From contig NZ_JAEQNC010000010.1 of assembly GCF_016722925.1 (NCBI RefSeq), forward strand, positions 166,291-230,290: a stretch of 64,000 nucleotides of DNA, read 5' to 3'. Both the position numbers and the translations under genes were made by a program. The notes beneath the pieces were generated by a model that was not told the origin of the DNA, made no database searches, and was given only the letters and a program-made list of their open reading frames with translations. Source of the DNA: Phytoamicus setariae. Its GTDB lineage: Bacteria; Pseudomonadota; Alphaproteobacteria; Rhizobiales; Rhizobiaceae. Of the stretch, positions 43,613-52,978 are shown piece by piece (within the stretch, counting starts at the first letter, position 1; the number at the start of each line of letters is the position of its first letter).

Positions 43613-44335
43613 TTAGTAGTCGTTGTCATCCGCAAGTCCGACCCTTCGCAAAAGCAGCCGCCCGAGTGGTGAAATCTGGGTGTAAGATGCTTTCATCATT
43701 CCGGTGTTGCTGTCAAATTCAGGTATCTCGCCCTTCCTTATGCTTTTGAAGCTAGTGCTGAGAAGCCCAAGCGAACAAAGTTGCTGCTTAGAAAGCTCAT
43801 ACATCGTTGCGCGATCAAACTCCTCATCATCGGAACCAAGATGCGCTACGAAGGGGTCTAGGATGTGCCGGTGCCTTTCTTGGAACATTTCATCTTGCTG
43901 ATAGCGCCGAAGATAGCTGCATAGAATGACAATCTGGTCATCGTCCACTTCTCGGAAAAGGAGCAGAAGTCTCTTGGCTTCGATGCGTTCTTTGTCTTCG
44001 CCGCGAATGCCATATGCAACTAAGGCGGAAACCTCGTCACGTCGTTTATCCGAAAGAGCTCTAGCCGATTGGAAGCCTCCTTCTTCAAACAAGTCTATCG
44101 CAGAGGCGTCTTTCATCTTCTCCCGAACAATTTGCTCGTGGAGATCTGACAGTTGTACGTCTAATCGTTGGATATAGTCCGAAATCCGGTCTTGCCGCTG
44201 GTTTGGTATGAAGTGGGTGATGATCTCGCCGAGTATCGGTCCTAACACCGGTATGAGACCTACCGTACCCCTGACCACCATAGCGCCAACGTCTGGCTTT
44301 CCCGTTTCGATGTTAATCCGCTTTTCGTCTGTCAT
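43613..44335 (-). CDS. prophage accessory (moron) protein, unknown function
   Basis: 240-residue soluble protein with one hydrophobic glycine-rich stretch (about 22-45: VRGTVGLIPVLGPILGEIIT) followed by acidic helical sequence (DRISDYIQRLDVQLSDLHEQ, LLLLFREVDDDQIVILCSYL). It is transcribed against the surrounding phage genes and looks less GC-rich in codon use (many AAG/TAT/CTT). It is placed between the early terminator and the packaging genes, a common site for lysogeny-expressed defence or exclusion genes. No family recognised. Confidence 0.7.
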   Translation of the reverse strand: MTDEKRINIETGKPDVGAMVVRGTVGLIPVLGPILGEIITHFIPNQRQDRISDYIQRLDVQLSDLHEQIVREKMKDASAIDLFEEGGFQSARALSDKRRDEVSALVAYGIRGEDKERIEAKRLLLLFREVDDDQIVILCSYLRRYQQDEMFQERHRHILDPFVAHLGSDDEEFDRATMYELSKQQLCSLGLLSTSFKSIRKGEIPEFDSNTGMMKASYTQISPLGRLLLRRVGLADDNDY

Positions 44336-44344
44336 AGGGCCTCG

Positions 44345-44482
44345 ATGTTTCGTATTGCAGCCGTACTAATTCTCTTAGTAGCGACAATTTGGGGGAGCTA
44401 CGTTCTTGCGCTGGCCGGAGAGCCGCAATCCCGATGGTTCTGGTGCCAAGTCGCAGGGAGATGTGTGGCGGAGGAGTTGTAG
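44345..44482 (+). CDS. 45-residue small membrane protein
   Basis: MFRIAAVLILLVATIWGSYV then LALAGEPQSRWFWCQVAGRC and VAEEL. N-terminal hydrophobic helix and a short polar Cys-containing tail. It lies between the moron (divergent) and HNH genes. RBS weak. Possible holin- or spanin-like but not demonstrable. Confidence 0.45.
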   Translation: MFRIAAVLILLVATIWGSYVLALAGEPQSRWFWCQVAGRCVAEEL

Positions 44483-44498
44483 GGGATCAGCAACTGGA

Positions 44499-44858
44499 AT
44501 GAGTCGCAAGGTCAAAATGATCGAACCCCGTGTGTGCGCTGTTAAACCCCGTATCGGTCGCGCACCCGGCGAAAAGGCCCGAGACCGAGAACGTGAGCGC
44601 ACCCAACACTGGCGCAAGTGGTATCACTCGGCTGAATGGAAGGTCTTGCGGATGCTGGTGCTTATCCGCGACCGCTTCACTTGCCAGATGTGCGGCAAGG
44701 TCGATGGCAACACATCCCGTCTGATAGGTGACCACAAGGAACCGCACCACGGCGACAGGGCCATGTTCTTCAACGAGGACAACGTCTGGTGCATCTGCAA
44801 GCCCTGCCATGATGGCGACAAGCAACGGATGGAACGTGGCGCACTGCTATCTAGGTAG
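44499..44858 (+). CDS. HNH endonuclease
   Basis: 119 residues. HNH pattern: FTCQMCGKVDGNTSR (Cys pair), LIGDHKEPHHGD (His), NEDNVWCICKPCHDGDKQ (Asn, Cys pair, His). In many cos-type HK97-like phages an HNH protein next to terminase is needed for packaging-end cleavage. Placed before the small terminase subunit, as expected. The start at 44499 was chosen to exclude an unrelated N-terminal extension. Confidence 0.88.
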   Translation: MSRKVKMIEPRVCAVKPRIGRAPGEKARDRERERTQHWRKWYHSAEWKVLRMLVLIRDRFTCQMCGKVDGNTSRLIGDHKEPHHGDRAMFFNEDNVWCICKPCHDGDKQRMERGALLSR

Positions 44859-45138
44859 CTGTGTCCTCTACCCAATCAGGGTTCCACTGTATCCCTTCGG
44901 ATAGCTCGATATAGATAGGCTGGTCCGGATGATCCTGCAGCCTGTTTGCGGCCAGACGCAGCGCAACTTCGGGATCGAGTCCTTCACCTGGGAAGATCTT
45001 GTCACCGGTTTCGTCTGCTAGGGTTTGACGGACATAGCAGCGGATCTGATCACCGGAGTGATAGAACCGAACCACCATGGATCCGACGGGTGTGTGGTGC
45101 TGCTCGTAGTTCAAAAGTCTACGCACGTGAGCCTCCAT
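44851..45138 (-). CDS. phage-region protein, unknown
   Basis: 95 residues, MEAHVRRLLNYEQHHTPVGS then MVVRFYHSGDQIRCYVRQTLADE, mixed alpha/beta. Opposite to the packaging genes. An alternative GTG start at 45177 adds 13 residues; neither has a clear RBS. No function recognised. The remaining 45139-45408 gap is a candidate for the packaging site but shows no distinctive repeat. Confidence 0.5.
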   Translation of the reverse strand: MEAHVRRLLNYEQHHTPVGSMVVRFYHSGDQIRCYVRQTLADETGDKIFPGEGLDPEVALRLAANRLQDHPDQPIYIELSEGIQWNPDWVEDTAT

Positions 45139-45408
45139 CAATGTGCTGCAATCGAACCTGCAATATGTTCCCGTCACGTAGCCGGCCAGACCGATTCACA
45201 GGCAAGCACGTAGCGCTGATCATCAGTCAGCATGCAAGCAAGCAGTAAGCGCACATTCGAACGATAACCACATAAGCCAGAAATCAGGCACCCAGGTGGG
45301 CGGGTCAAAGTCTGGAAGGCCTCGACCTGCTGCACCCGCGTCCCCCACATTCAGAGATTTTTTCCCTCCCAGTAAGTTTGCAGATGCAAACCGAGGTGCA
45401 AACCAACC

Positions 45409-45966
45409 ATGTCAAAACACAAGAACGACAAGCCCATTGATTGGGTCGGTATCGAACGCGATTACCGCGCCGGTGTGATGGGCATCCGCGAAATTGCCCG
45501 TTGGTACGGTGTTTCTGACACTGCGATCCACAAGCGCGCGAAAGCCGATGGCTGGACCCGCAAAGAAGCGCCAAAGGGGCCGTTTCAGGAGCTACGCGAA
45601 CAGAGGGCTGTGTCTATCGAGATCATCCCGCCAGCGTCTGTAAAACCCGAGGACCTTTCCGATCGTGGCCGCGCCATCGCTGCCAGGATGATGGACGAGC
45701 TAGAGGCCGTCACCGCCCATGTCGGAGATCTGGAAGACATGATCTGCGACGAGGAATCGGACCCTCGCCGCCGACAGGCGTTGCTCAAGGCTATCTCGCT
45801 TGGCGAGCGGGCGTCGACGCTGAAGAACCTCAGCACGGCAATCAAGACGCTAAACGAGGCGGCAACCCCAGAAGGCAAGAAGGCGCAGAAGCAGGCGGCT
45901 GCGGAAAAGGTCGGTGGCCGGTTCGCTGCACCATCGGCACCGAAGCTGGTCGTATCCAACAAATGA
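45409..45966 (+). CDS. terminase small subunit
   Basis: 185 residues. The N-terminal HTH (about 10-50: IDWVGIERDYRAGVMGIREI then ARWYGVSDTAIHKRAKADGW) recognises packaging DNA, followed by an oligomerisation region. It precedes and overlaps the large subunit by 4 bp. Confidence 0.9.
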   Translation: MSKHKNDKPIDWVGIERDYRAGVMGIREIARWYGVSDTAIHKRAKADGWTRKEAPKGPFQELREQRAVSIEIIPPASVKPEDLSDRGRAIAARMMDELEAVTAHVGDLEDMICDEESDPRRRQALLKAISLGERASTLKNLSTAIKTLNEAATPEGKKAQKQAAAEKVGGRFAAPSAPKLVVSNK

Positions 45967-47645
45967 AGCAGTGGACGACTGCCTGTAAGGACTGGCAGAA
46001 ACGCATCGTTGCCGGCAGACCGTTGATTGTCGCTCCACCATTGTTCCAGGACGAGTCTGACGCGGCGCTTGCAGTGTTCAAGTCGCTGCGTATCGTGGAT
46101 GCGGCGGGAAGCCCTACATTTGGCGAAGCCTGCGAGCCATGGGTTTTCGATTTCGTCGCGTCGATTTTCGGCGCCTATGACCCGGAGAGCGGCAAGCGCC
46201 TGATCCGCGAGTTCTTCCTGCTCATCTCGAAGAAAAACGCAAAGTCGACCATAGCTGCCGGGATCATGCTAACGGCACTGATCCGAAACTGGCGTATGTC
46301 GGCGGAACTGCTGATTATTGCACCGACGATCGAGGTTGCACAGAACAGCTTTAAGCCGGCCGCCGACATGGTGCGGGCCGACGAAGAATTAGCCGACCTG
46401 CTTCATGTCCAGGATCACTACCGGACCATCACGCATCGGACGACCGGCGCGGTACTGAAGGTGGTGGCGGCCGATAACGACACGGTGTCGGGCAAGAAGG
46501 CCGCGTTTGTTTTGATTGATGAGCTTTGGGTGTTCGGAGCCAAGCCAAAGGCGGACGCGATGATCCGCGAGGCGACGGGCGGGTTGGTGTCGAGGCCGGA
46601 AGGCTTTGTCATTTCGCTTTCGACGCAATCCGACGCACCGCCTGCTGGGGTCTTCAAAGCCAAGCTTGACTATTTTCGCGACGTGCGGGACGGCAAGATC
46701 GAAGATATGAAGTCGCTTGGCGTCCTCTACGAGTTTCCGAAGGCAATGCTGGAAAGCGAAGCCTATCTGGATCCCAACAATTTCTACATCACCAACCCGA
46801 ATCTTGGCCGATCTGTCAGCCGGGAATGGCTTGAAGACGAACTAAAAAAGGAATTGGCTAAGGACGCCAGCACCCGCAACACTTTCCTGGCCAAGCACCT
46901 CAATGTCGAAATTGGGCAAAGCCATCGAAACAACCGGTGGGCCGGAACTGACTTTTGGTCGCGTCGTGCTGAACCTGATCTTTCGTTGGACAGCCTGCTC
47001 GATCAGTCGGAGGTCGTTGTCGTCGGTATCGACGGCGGCGGGTTGGACGATCTTTTCGGCTTCGCCGCTGTCGGGCGTCACAAGGAAACGCGAGACTGGC
47101 TGGTCTGGACTCATGCCTGGTGTCACGAAGGTGTTCTTGAGCGACGTAAGTCGATCGCTCCGATGCTTCTCGACTTCAAGCGTGCCGATGAACTGACGAT
47201 CGTTGACGACGAACTGGCGGACATCTCGGCAATCATTGAGATCATCGACACGATCAACAGGCGCGGGCTGCTGGCTTCGGTTGCAGTTGATCCGGCAGGG
47301 CTCGGCGAGATGATCGAAGCTCTAGCGGAAATCGATATTACGCAGGAAGGCGGTCAGCTAATCGGCGCACCGCAGGGATGGGCCATGATGAACGCCATCA
47401 AAACCGCTGAGCGTAAGCTGGCGAATGGAACGATGCGCCACGCCGGCTCAAAGCTGATGGCCTGGTGTGTTGGTAATCTCAAGATCGAACCGACCGCAAC
47501 AGGCGTCCGCGCGACGAAGCAAAATGCCGGCGATGCGAAGATCGACCCGGTCATGGCTCTGTTCGATGCCGTCACCGTTATGAGCCGGAATCCTGAAGCT
47601 ACCGGCCCCTCGGTCTATGAGCGGCGCGGCATTTTGGTGGTGTGA
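45963..47645 (+). CDS. terL: terminase large subunit
   Basis: 560 residues, ATPase plus nuclease motor. Walker A-like SKKNAKSTIAAG (about 80-92), Walker B FVLIDELWVFG, coupling STQSDAPPAG, and nuclease acidic residues in VVGIDGGGLDD and VDPAGLGEM. Length normal for Terminase_1-type subunits of HK97-like phages. It is adjacent to HNH, TerS and portal genes. Confidence 0.93.
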   Translation: MKQWTTACKDWQKRIVAGRPLIVAPPLFQDESDAALAVFKSLRIVDAAGSPTFGEACEPWVFDFVASIFGAYDPESGKRLIREFFLLISKKNAKSTIAAGIMLTALIRNWRMSAELLIIAPTIEVAQNSFKPAADMVRADEELADLLHVQDHYRTITHRTTGAVLKVVAADNDTVSGKKAAFVLIDELWVFGAKPKADAMIREATGGLVSRPEGFVISLSTQSDAPPAGVFKAKLDYFRDVRDGKIEDMKSLGVLYEFPKAMLESEAYLDPNNFYITNPNLGRSVSREWLEDELKKELAKDASTRNTFLAKHLNVEIGQSHRNNRWAGTDFWSRRAEPDLSLDSLLDQSEVVVVGIDGGGLDDLFGFAAVGRHKETRDWLVWTHAWCHEGVLERRKSIAPMLLDFKRADELTIVDDELADISAIIEIIDTINRRGLLASVAVDPAGLGEMIEALAEIDITQEGGQLIGAPQGWAMMNAIKTAERKLANGTMRHAGSKLMAWCVGNLKIEPTATGVRATKQNAGDAKIDPVMALFDAVTVMSRNPEATGPSVYERRGILVV

Positions 47646-47649
47646 TCGG

Positions 47650-48885
47650 ATGAAGCTACTTGAAATGTTCCGCCGATCCCCGCCGCAGGCCTCCAAGGTA
47701 TTCGCGATGGCTGGCGAGACCCAGACCTTCAACGGCATAGATGATCCTCGCCTCCTGGAGTTTATACGCATTGGCGGTGACGGGGGCAGCGCGATCTCGG
47801 CTAAGGAGGCCATGAAGAACACAGCGGTTTTCCGCTGCGTCACCTTGATATCCTACGCGATGGGCATGCTGCCTTTGCATCTGATTGACAGCGAGACGAA
47901 GGAAAAGGCGCGCGAGCACCCGTTGTTCAAACTCCTCCACCGTGAGCCGAACGACTGGCAGACCGCCTTCAATTTCCGCCAATTGATGCAGCGCCGCGCG
48001 CTCATCAGCGGCAACGCTTATGCGCTTATCGTGCGCTCTGGGCGACGGATTATCCGACTGGTACCGCTGGACCCTGAAATGATCGAGCCGCGCCAGCGCA
48101 ACGACTGGTCCGTCGAATATGTTTATCGCCCGAAAGGCGGCGAGCGCGTTCTTGATCCGGTTGACGTTCTGCACATCTACGCGGATTCGGAAGACGGGCT
48201 GTCCGGCACATCGATGGTCAGGGTTGCCGCCGATGCAATTGCCTTGGCGCGTGATACGGAAAAGGCGCAAGCGCGCTTGTTCAAGAACGGAATGTTGGTC
48301 GGCGGCGCGCTGGTGCATCCGAACAAGATTGGTCCAGAAGCTCTGGCGTACCTACGCGAGAGCATGGAGGCGCGCTATCAAGGTGCGGAGAACGCCCACA
48401 AGTGGATGATCCTCGAAGAGGGCATGAAGCCGGAGAAATTCGCCAACACAGCGCAGGATAGCCAGCAGATCGAAACCCGCGCCTTGCAGGTCGAGGAAAT
48501 CGGCCGCGCCTTCGGTGTACCGCGCCCGTTTCTGGGTGTCGACGATACGAGTTGGGGAACCGGTGTTGATATCCTCGGTCAGATTTTCGTCCGCTATGCG
48601 CTTAATCCATGGTTCACAGCTTGGGAACAGGCGATCAAGCGATCCTGCATGACTGACGCAGAGAAAGACCAACTCGAAGCCAAATTCAATGCCGGCGCGC
48701 TGCTGCGCGGATCGATGAAAGACCAAGCGGAATTCTTCGCCAAGGCGCTTGGCTCGGGCGGGCACCAGCCGTGGATGGAATATCCGGAAATCCGCGACTG
48801 GATGGATTTGCCGGAGCGCACGATTGCGCCGAACCCTCTCGCTCAAAAGAAGGAGCAGGCCAATGAGCCTCCGAAAGCTGCCTGA
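47650..48885 (+). CDS. phage portal protein (HK97 family)
   Basis: 411 residues starting MKLLEMFRRSPPQASKVFAM. Typical motifs: VFRCVTLISYAMGMLPLHLI, FKLLHREPNDWQTAFNFRQL, LVPLDPEMIEPRQRND and DVLHIYADSEDGLSGTS. A dodecameric ring that connects capsid and tail. It ends overlapping the protease gene by 23 bp. Confidence 0.93.
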   Translation: MKLLEMFRRSPPQASKVFAMAGETQTFNGIDDPRLLEFIRIGGDGGSAISAKEAMKNTAVFRCVTLISYAMGMLPLHLIDSETKEKAREHPLFKLLHREPNDWQTAFNFRQLMQRRALISGNAYALIVRSGRRIIRLVPLDPEMIEPRQRNDWSVEYVYRPKGGERVLDPVDVLHIYADSEDGLSGTSMVRVAADAIALARDTEKAQARLFKNGMLVGGALVHPNKIGPEALAYLRESMEARYQGAENAHKWMILEEGMKPEKFANTAQDSQQIETRALQVEEIGRAFGVPRPFLGVDDTSWGTGVDILGQIFVRYALNPWFTAWEQAIKRSCMTDAEKDQLEAKFNAGALLRGSMKDQAEFFAKALGSGGHQPWMEYPEIRDWMDLPERTIAPNPLAQKKEQANEPPKAA

Positions 48886-49717
48886 AGTCCAGGCATTCCA
48901 GAAGCCGGAATGGCTCAATTTCGAGCCTCCGGACCAGAACATTGATGCATTTGATCCAGCCGTCATTTCGGCCGGGGCAGACGATGCGACGGAGATCTCG
49001 ATCTACGGGCAGATCGGCATCGATCCCTTCACGGCCGTCGACAACTCTGAACGCCGGATTGCTGCGGCGCTGCGCGCGATCGGCAAGCGTGACGTGACCG
49101 TCAGCATCAACTCACCTGGCGGCAGCTTTTTCTCCGGCCTCGCCATCTACAACTTGCTCCGTGCTCATCCCGCCAAGGTGACGATAAACGTAATCGGTAT
49201 GGCCGGTTCGGCAGCGTCAGTGATTGCCATGTCTGGCGACGAGACGCTGATGGCCGATGGCTCGTTCATCATGGTTCACAACGCCTCCGGCGTCGTCGTT
49301 GGTAACAAGTTCAACGCGAAGGACGCAGCGGAGCTTTTGGCCGAGGTGGATGACGCCATGGCACATATTTATGCGGCGCGTGCGGGCGTCGATGCAAAAA
49401 CGGCAGCGGCATGGATGGATCGCCGTCGCGGCGACGGCACCATGTTCAATGCTTCGTCTGCTATCGAGCAGGGGTTGGCAGACGGCAAGGTATCGGCCGC
49501 TGCTGTGAAGGTAAAGGCCGATGCCTCCAGGGCCGTCCCACGCGAACGTGTAATGGAAAACGCGCTGGTCGCCGCTGCAAGCATGTCTCCGCAAGATGCC
49601 AAGGCGTTCATTGCGGACCTCAAATCCGGCACGCGAGATGCTCCGGGAAACGTCACGCGCGACGCTGACGATCTGAAGGCTGCAATTCAGCAGCTTCGTT
49701 CAACAATCCGGTCATAA
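48863..49717 (+). CDS. ClpP-like head maturation protease
   Basis: 284 residues, a ClpP-type serine protease that processes capsid protein. SINSPGGSFFSGLAIYNLLR, catalytic Ser in GMAGSAASVIAMSGDE and His in FIMVHNASG; the Asp region follows. The ATG at 48863 has AAGGAG. The C-terminal ~70 residues are helical and may act as a scaffold. Confidence 0.9.
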   Translation: MSLRKLPEVQAFQKPEWLNFEPPDQNIDAFDPAVISAGADDATEISIYGQIGIDPFTAVDNSERRIAAALRAIGKRDVTVSINSPGGSFFSGLAIYNLLRAHPAKVTINVIGMAGSAASVIAMSGDETLMADGSFIMVHNASGVVVGNKFNAKDAAELLAEVDDAMAHIYAARAGVDAKTAAAWMDRRRGDGTMFNASSAIEQGLADGKVSAAAVKVKADASRAVPRERVMENALVAAASMSPQDAKAFIADLKSGTRDAPGNVTRDADDLKAAIQQLRSTIRS

Positions 49718-49729
49718 CAGGAGATTCCC

Positions 49730-50968
49730 ATGACCCAGATGATCAACTCGCGCAAAGCGCGCGGGCTCGTCGCTGTGCGCGCGGATGCGGGTAGCGACGT
49801 AAAGGCCCTCATTGCTGATCTGAACAAGGACTGGTCCGAGTTCAAGGCAACGATGGCTGACAAGGACAAGGAGCTTGCCAAGAAGTTCGATGATGTGGTG
49901 ACGACGGAAAAGCTCGATCGCATCAATTCGAGCGTCGGCGATCTCCAGAAGGCGGTTGATGCAGCCAACATCAAGATTGCTGCCATGTCGGTCGGTGCTG
50001 GCGGCGACAAGCCGGTGAAGGACCGGGAGTATTCCGATGCGTTCATGGCCCACGTTCGTCGCGGCGATATCCAGGCATCGCTCAATAAGGGCACCGATCC
50101 GGAGGGCGGTTATCTGGCCCCGATCGAATGGGACCGCACGGTGACCGACAAGCTGAAGCTGGTTTCACCCATGCGGCAGATTGCATCGGTGCAGACCATT
50201 TCGACTGCCGGCTACTCGAAGCTCTACAATCTTCGTGGCACCACGTCCGGTTGGGTTGGTGAAAAGGCGGCGCGCCCCGAAACCAACACGCCGACTTTTG
50301 GCTCGATGACCTTCACGCCCGGTGAAATCTATGCCAATCCGGCAGCCACCCAGGCGATGCTGGATGACGCGCAGATCAATCTGGAAAGCTGGTTGGCAGA
50401 CGAGGTGCAGACCGAGTTCGCCTATCAAGAGGGGCAGGCGTTTATCAGTGGCGACGGCACGAACAAGCCGGCCGGATTTCTGACCTTCATCACCGGGGCA
50501 GCCAACGCAGCCAAGAACCCGCTCGGGGCGATTGAGATCAAGACTACCGCTTCCGGCACGGCGATCACCGCTGATGAAATGCTGGAACTGGTCTACCTCC
50601 TGCCGTCTGTCTACACCGCCGGCGCAGGCTGGGTGATGAACCGAACAACCCAGGGCGTCATCCGCAAGCTCAAGGACGGGCAGGGCAACTATCTGTGGCA
50701 GCCGTCCTATGTTGCAGGTCAGCCTGCGCAGATCGCTGGCTATCCGGTTACGGAGATGTCGGGGATGCCGGACATCGCGCTAAGCGCCACGCCTATCGCC
50801 TTCGGTGACTTTGCGCGCGGCTACTTGATCGTCGATCGTGCTGGCGTCCGCGTCCTGCGCGACCCGTACACCAACAAGCCTTATGTGATGTTTTACACCA
50901 CGAAGCGTGTTGGCGGCGGCGTCAACGATCCTCAGACCATCAAGGTCCTGAAGATGAAAGCTAGCTAA
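49730..50968 (+). CDS. HK97-family major capsid protein
   Basis: 412 residues. N-terminal coiled-coil delta domain (about 25-80: ADKDKELAKKFDDVVTTEKL), presumably removed by the protease, then the HK97 fold from about 100: YLAPIEWDRTVTDKLKLVSP, RQIASVQTISTAGYSKL and GWVGEKAARPETNTPTFGSM, ending KTIKVLKMKAS-like. No covalent cross-link sites can be inferred. GGAG precedes the ATG. Confidence 0.93.
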   Translation: MTQMINSRKARGLVAVRADAGSDVKALIADLNKDWSEFKATMADKDKELAKKFDDVVTTEKLDRINSSVGDLQKAVDAANIKIAAMSVGAGGDKPVKDREYSDAFMAHVRRGDIQASLNKGTDPEGGYLAPIEWDRTVTDKLKLVSPMRQIASVQTISTAGYSKLYNLRGTTSGWVGEKAARPETNTPTFGSMTFTPGEIYANPAATQAMLDDAQINLESWLADEVQTEFAYQEGQAFISGDGTNKPAGFLTFITGAANAAKNPLGAIEIKTTASGTAITADEMLELVYLLPSVYTAGAGWVMNRTTQGVIRKLKDGQGNYLWQPSYVAGQPAQIAGYPVTEMSGMPDIALSATPIAFGDFARGYLIVDRAGVRVLRDPYTNKPYVMFYTTKRVGGGVNDPQTIKVLKMKAS

Positions 50969-51032
50969 TCGGCTTGCTGACATAGCGGGCGGCATCCATG
51001 CCGCTCGCGCCTTCCACTTGTTCGAGGTTATT

Positions 51033-51611
51033 ATGCTCGCACCCGTTCGCACCATCGCACCGGCCGAAATGCCCATATCGCTCGTTGAAGCGAAAACGCA
51101 TTTGCGCGTCGACCATAGCGACGACGATACCTTGATAGCAGGACTGATTGCATCAGCGGTCGATCATCTGGATGGCTGGACGGGGATTCTCGGTCGGGCC
51201 TTGGTTACGCAGACGTGGCGACAGGATTTTCCGCAATTTTGCTTTCGCAATCTGCCTCTCCCGCTCGCACCAGCGGTATCTGTTGTCGGTATATCCTATT
51301 TCGATGGCGAGAACGTACAGCAAACGCTTGCTGATACGGTTTACGGCTTGTCATCTGATGCTCTTGGCGCCTTTGTGGCATTGAAGCCTGATCAAACCTG
51401 GCCGAAGACCTACCCGAGACCTGATTCCGTGAGCGTCATTTATGTTGCCGGAGCTGATGTCGCTGATGTCCCGGCAGCTCTGAAGGTGGCAATCCTGCTT
51501 CTCGTTGGGAATTGGTACGAAAACCGATCGGCAACATCTACGACGGCCATGATGGCGTTGCCGTTTGCGGTAAATGCGCTGGTTGCACCATATCGTCGAG
51601 TTGGTGTCTGA
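51033..51611 (+). CDS. head-tail connector protein (gp6-like)
   Basis: 192 residues, PAEMPISLVEAKTHLRVDHS then DDDTLIAGLIASAVDHLDGW, the typical start of HK97 gp6-like/phiE125 gp8 connectors that sit below the portal. GAGG precedes the ATG at 51033. It overlaps the head-closure gene by 1 bp. Confidence 0.85.
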   Translation: MLAPVRTIAPAEMPISLVEAKTHLRVDHSDDDTLIAGLIASAVDHLDGWTGILGRALVTQTWRQDFPQFCFRNLPLPLAPAVSVVGISYFDGENVQQTLADTVYGLSSDALGAFVALKPDQTWPKTYPRPDSVSVIYVAGADVADVPAALKVAILLLVGNWYENRSATSTTAMMALPFAVNALVAPYRRVGV

Positions 51612-51943
51612 TGGCCGTAGGTAATCTCTACTATAAGATCGCAGCCTATACGAGGATGCCTACCGACGACGGTCTCGGCAATACCGTATCTGAGTGGGAT
51701 GAACAGTTCCAGTGTCGTGCGGCCTATCATCACCTTCGTGGCGGCGAAAGCGTTATGGCTGCCCGACTTCAGGGCAAGCATACGCAGATCATCAGCGTTC
51801 GCTCTTCCTCGCAGACGCGGCAGATCACCACGGATTGGCAAGTGCGGGATGTGCGGACAGATGATGTGTTCAATATCCGTGACGTGACCCATGAAACCGA
51901 TCGTGCCTGGATTTCGCTTCTGGTCGAAAAAGGGGTCGCCTAG
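51611..51943 (+). CDS. head closure/head-tail adaptor (SPP1 gp16-like)
   Basis: 110 residues, MAVGNLYYKIAAYTRMPTDD. The pattern GLGNTVSEWDEQFQCRAAYH ... LRGGESVMAARLQGKHTQII is that of small beta-barrel head-closure proteins. Position confirms it. Confidence 0.8.
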   Translation: MAVGNLYYKIAAYTRMPTDDGLGNTVSEWDEQFQCRAAYHHLRGGESVMAARLQGKHTQIISVRSSSQTRQITTDWQVRDVRTDDVFNIRDVTHETDRAWISLLVEKGVA

Positions 51944-52119
51944 TGGCGTGGGTGCTTTTCAAGGCCGATTTCGATTTCTCACCTGCAGCACGCAATGGCT
52001 GGGTAACGATCGCCTACAAGGCGGGAACGATCGCCAACGTCACGCGCGAATGTGCCGGCCTCGCACTAGCTGCGGACAGAGCAGAAAAGACCGGGAGGCC
52101 GAGCCGTGAAAATCAGTAA
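51943..52119 (+). CDS. small phage protein between connectors
   Basis: 58 residues from a GTG that overlaps the previous stop: VAWVLFKADFDFSPAARNGW then VTIAYKAGTIANVTRECAGL. Similar short proteins occur here in rhizobial phages. It overlaps the next gene by 14 bp, which supports translation. Function unknown. Confidence 0.65.
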   Translation: MAWVLFKADFDFSPAARNGWVTIAYKAGTIANVTRECAGLALAADRAEKTGRPSRENQ

Positions 52120-52564
52120 TCTGGATCGCTTCAAGGCGAAACTCGCAGCGCTGCCAAAGGTGGCGAAGGACGAGATGCGCAAGGCGGTGGCCGACAGCGC
52201 AGAGGAAATCGTCGATCTGCAGAAGCGGCTTGCCCCTGTCGATGACGGCGATTTGCAGATGAGCATCAAATGGCGGTGGGGAAACGAGAAGCGCGAAGCC
52301 TATTCGCAGGACTTCGGTAGCATCAGCGGGAGCCACGAACTTTCGGCGCGGATCTTTGCCGGTGACAGCAAGGTGAGGTACGCGCACCTCGTCGAGTTCG
52401 GTGCAGCTCCGCACATTGCCGGTGGTAAATTCGAGGGTGCGCAGCATCCCGGTTCGCCCAAGCAGCCGTTTTTCTATCCCGGTTGGCGCACCGGCAAGAA
52501 GCGGGCGAAATCCCGTATCAGTCGCGCAATCACCAAGGCGGCAAAGAGAGTGGCGGCGGAATGA
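52106..52564 (+). CDS. HK97 gp10-like tail-completion protein
   Basis: 152 residues from GTG at 52106: KISNLDRFKAKLAALPKVAK, with KRLAPVDDGDLQMSIKWRWG, RYAHLVEFGAAPHIAGGKFE and QPFFYPGWRTGKKRAKSRIS, the family pattern of HK97 gp10. Acts in tail joining or completion. Confidence 0.88.
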   Translation: MKISNLDRFKAKLAALPKVAKDEMRKAVADSAEEIVDLQKRLAPVDDGDLQMSIKWRWGNEKREAYSQDFGSISGSHELSARIFAGDSKVRYAHLVEFGAAPHIAGGKFEGAQHPGSPKQPFFYPGWRTGKKRAKSRISRAITKAAKRVAAE

Positions 52565-52947
52565 TCGGCACGGAAGTTCAGAAGGCCATCCACGATGCGC
52601 TCATGGCCGCGCCTGCGGTGGCCGGTGGTCGGATCTACGACCGCGTGCCCGACAAGCCGACGTTTCCCTACATCACGATCGGCGATGAGCAGATCCTCGA
52701 CGATGGCAACAGTTGCGATGACGGGTGGGAGGTCTTTCACGATCTCCATGCTTGGTCCCGCTCTGTCGGCTTTCCTGAGGTCAAGGGGCTGATCGCTGCC
52801 GCCGTGCCGCGTCTTGCCAGCATCGCCAGCATCGGCGGTCACACCCTGATCGCCGCAGAGGTCCAAGCTACCCGCGTCTTTCGAGATCCGGACGGCTTGA
52901 CCAACCACGGCGTCATCACAGTGCGTTTCGTCATTACCCCGGTCTGA
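52561..52947 (+). CDS. DUF3168 tail-completion/terminator protein
   Basis: 128 residues, MIGTEVQKAIHDALMAAPAV; AGGRIYDRVPDKPTFPYITI and WEVFHDLHAWSRSVGFPEVK are DUF3168 features, the tail terminator that ends tail tube assembly. It overlaps the gp10-like gene by 4 bp. Confidence 0.88.
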   Translation: MIGTEVQKAIHDALMAAPAVAGGRIYDRVPDKPTFPYITIGDEQILDDGNSCDDGWEVFHDLHAWSRSVGFPEVKGLIAAAVPRLASIASIGGHTLIAAEVQATRVFRDPDGLTNHGVITVRFVITPV

Positions 52948-52978
52948 CGGCCATTTTCCCAAAACAGGAGTTAAGACC

